The translations under genes and the position numbers were made by a program. From Bacteroidota bacterium (GTDB lineage: Bacteria > Bacteroidota > Bacteroidia > Flavobacteriales > Flavobacteriaceae), in assembly GCA_022601215.1 (NCBI GenBank), contig JAHZIZ010000011.1, forward strand, positions 1-7,668: a stretch of 7,668 bases of DNA, given 5' to 3'. Shown here one piece after another: positions 6,890 through 7,668 of the stretch. The notes under the pieces were generated by a model. That model was not told the origin of the DNA and made no database searches. It saw only the letters and a list, made by a program, of their open reading frames with translations. How positions within the stretch are numbered: position 1 is the stretch's first letter; each line of letters begins with the position of its first letter.

Positions 6890-7480
6890 TTACTTAATAA
6901 TACCACCGCAGCTTACACGGGCACCTGCAGCACCACTTGGTTGGGAGGTAAGATCATCTGTTCCTTGGTGAACAATAATGGCTTTACCTAGAATATCCTT
7001 AGTGTCATCTCCACAGCCAATACACCATTGGTCCGTGCTAAATTGAACGCGACCTGTGCCGTCAGCCCCTGCCTCAAAGTTTCCTATATCCCCTTTGTGG
7101 TATCCAGAATCTGCTCCCCAAGCCCCATGTGGCTTAAACGTTGGATTCCAGTGTCCACCAGAAGATTTCCCGTCAGCACTTGAACAGTCCGCTTTTTCGT
7201 GAATGTGTATGGCATGGGTTCCAGGAGTTAATCCTTTAAGAGTGGCCTCCATCGTCACTGTTCCTTCAACTTCCGCAAAATAAACCTCCCCGGTGGCTTC
7301 ACTGTCACTTTTAGATGCTAGATCAAACGAAACGGTTTTTCTTTCTGGTTTACTGCTCACAACTTCTTTAACTTCTTCTACGGTTTCCTCAATCGCTTCT
7401 TCGGGTTTTTTAGTATCGTTTTTACATGACATAAAAGCGATCAGTCCAAAAGCCAGTATCGATATTTGTATTTTCTTCAT
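6890..7480 (-). CDS. sodC: Cu/Zn superoxide dismutase, lipoprotein form
   Basis: This enzyme converts superoxide to hydrogen peroxide and oxygen in the cell envelope. The 196-aa product has a lipoprotein signal (M-K-K-I...F-M-S-C, lipidated cysteine C19). An acidic linker follows (about 22-45, E/V/K-rich), then the SOD beta-barrel (about 48-196). All metal ligands are present: Cu by H92, H94, H110 and H171; Zn by H110, H118, H128 and D131, with H110 bridging. The structural disulfide pair C99/C191 and the guiding arginine R188 are also in place, so it should be active. An extra W-C-I-G-C pair (C153, C156) sits in the electrostatic-loop region. I recall this from other Bacteroidota SodC proteins, but it is absent from the classical enzymes. 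The ATG at 7480 fits the signal peptide. It is followed by its own terminator and the VOC gene. Confidence 0.95.
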   Translation of the reverse strand: MKKIQISILAFGLIAFMSCKNDTKKPEEAIEETVEEVKEVVSSKPERKTVSFDLASKSDSEATGEVYFAEVEGTVTMEATLKGLTPGTHAIHIHEKADCSSADGKSSGGHWNPTFKPHGAWGADSGYHKGDIGNFEAGADGTGRVQFSTDQWCIGCGDDTKDILGKAIIVHQGTDDLTSQPSGAAGARVSCGGIIK

Positions 7481-7540
7481 AGTATATAGTTTTGTGGTTC
7501 GTGTTATGGTATTAAAGGTAATGGCTTTCTATAACATGAA

Positions 7541-7548
7541 CAAACCTA
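7541..7548 (-). promoter_or_regulatory. Candidate -7 element for sodC
   Basis: On the - strand TAGGTTTG matches the Bacteroidota -7 consensus TAnnTTTG, 60 bp upstream of the sodC ATG. No TTG is present about 19-21 nt further upstream, so the -33 half is missing and the call is moderate. The element overlaps the stop codon of the upstream gene. Confidence 0.4.
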
Positions 7549-7668
7549 ACGTCTGTCCTTTATAAGTTCTCGTTGATCCGTGACGCCTAATTTTAGATTT
7601 TCTGATATGATAAGAGCTTTATCAATACGTGTCTGGGAGTTTTTAAAGCGTTTAATATAATATATTAA
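7546..7668 (-). CDS. C-terminal fragment of an unidentified gene, cut by the window edge
   Basis: On the - strand the frame is open from the right edge to a TAG at 7548-7546, giving 40 residues that end in L-G-V-T-D-Q-R-E-L-I-K-D-R-R. The composition is helical, charged and plausible for a real protein tail. A 40-codon open frame alone could occur by chance in AT-rich DNA, so this is tentative. The family is not recognised. The stop lies 65 bp before the sodC start, in the same orientation, so co-transcription with sodC is possible. Confidence 0.45.
   Translation of the reverse strand, partial: LIYYIKRFKNSQTRIDKALIISENLKLGVTDQRELIKDRR

Noticed and set aside
7293..7565. 90-aa + strand open frame over the sodC 5' end
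   Set aside because: It mirrors the sodC signal peptide and linker in antisense and shows serine/leucine-rich shadow composition.

Overview
The window looks like a chromosomal segment of a marine-type member of the Flavobacteriaceae (Bacteroidota). The reasons are an AT-rich sequence, an exact Bacteroidota-type promoter (TTTG, 19-nt spacer, TAGCTTTG), starts without Shine-Dalgarno sequences but with A/T-rich leaders, and a large secreted protease ending in a type IX secretion (T9SS) sorting domain. The genus call is an inference from style only.

Layout, left to right. (1) The 3' part of a tetratricopeptide-repeat (TPR) gene runs in from the left edge on the + strand. (2) Convergent with it, on the - strand, lies a two-gene operon: an ECF sigma factor followed after 1 nt by its membrane-anchored RskA-type anti-sigma factor. 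(3) A 451-bp non-coding stretch separates the sigma operon from a divergent + strand gene. It holds a small palindrome on the sigma side and a good promoter on the other side. (4) That + strand gene encodes a 1086-aa M36 (fungalysin) metallopeptidase with signal peptide, FTP/PepSY propeptide, HEYGH zinc site, Ig-like modules and a T9SS C-terminal domain. It ends in a UUCG hairpin that contains the stop codon, then a textbook intrinsic terminator. (5) On the - strand follow sodC, a lipoprotein Cu/Zn superoxide dismutase, and a small VOC/bleomycin-resistance-like protein. A strong terminator sits between them, immediately before the VOC start codon. (6) At the right edge is the likely 3' end of another - strand gene, whose stop codon overlaps the candidate sodC promoter.

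How the genes work together: the sigma/anti-sigma pair is a self-contained envelope-signalling module. The M36 peptidase is an exported nutrient-acquisition enzyme. SodC protects the envelope from superoxide. No sequence evidence ties these three units into one pathway, and all their families are known. I see no mobile element, CRISPR array, tRNA, rRNA or clearly undescribed system. The best leads are architectural: a split HYR-like module in the protease, the stop-codon UUCG hairpin, and the terminator placed directly upstream of the VOC gene.
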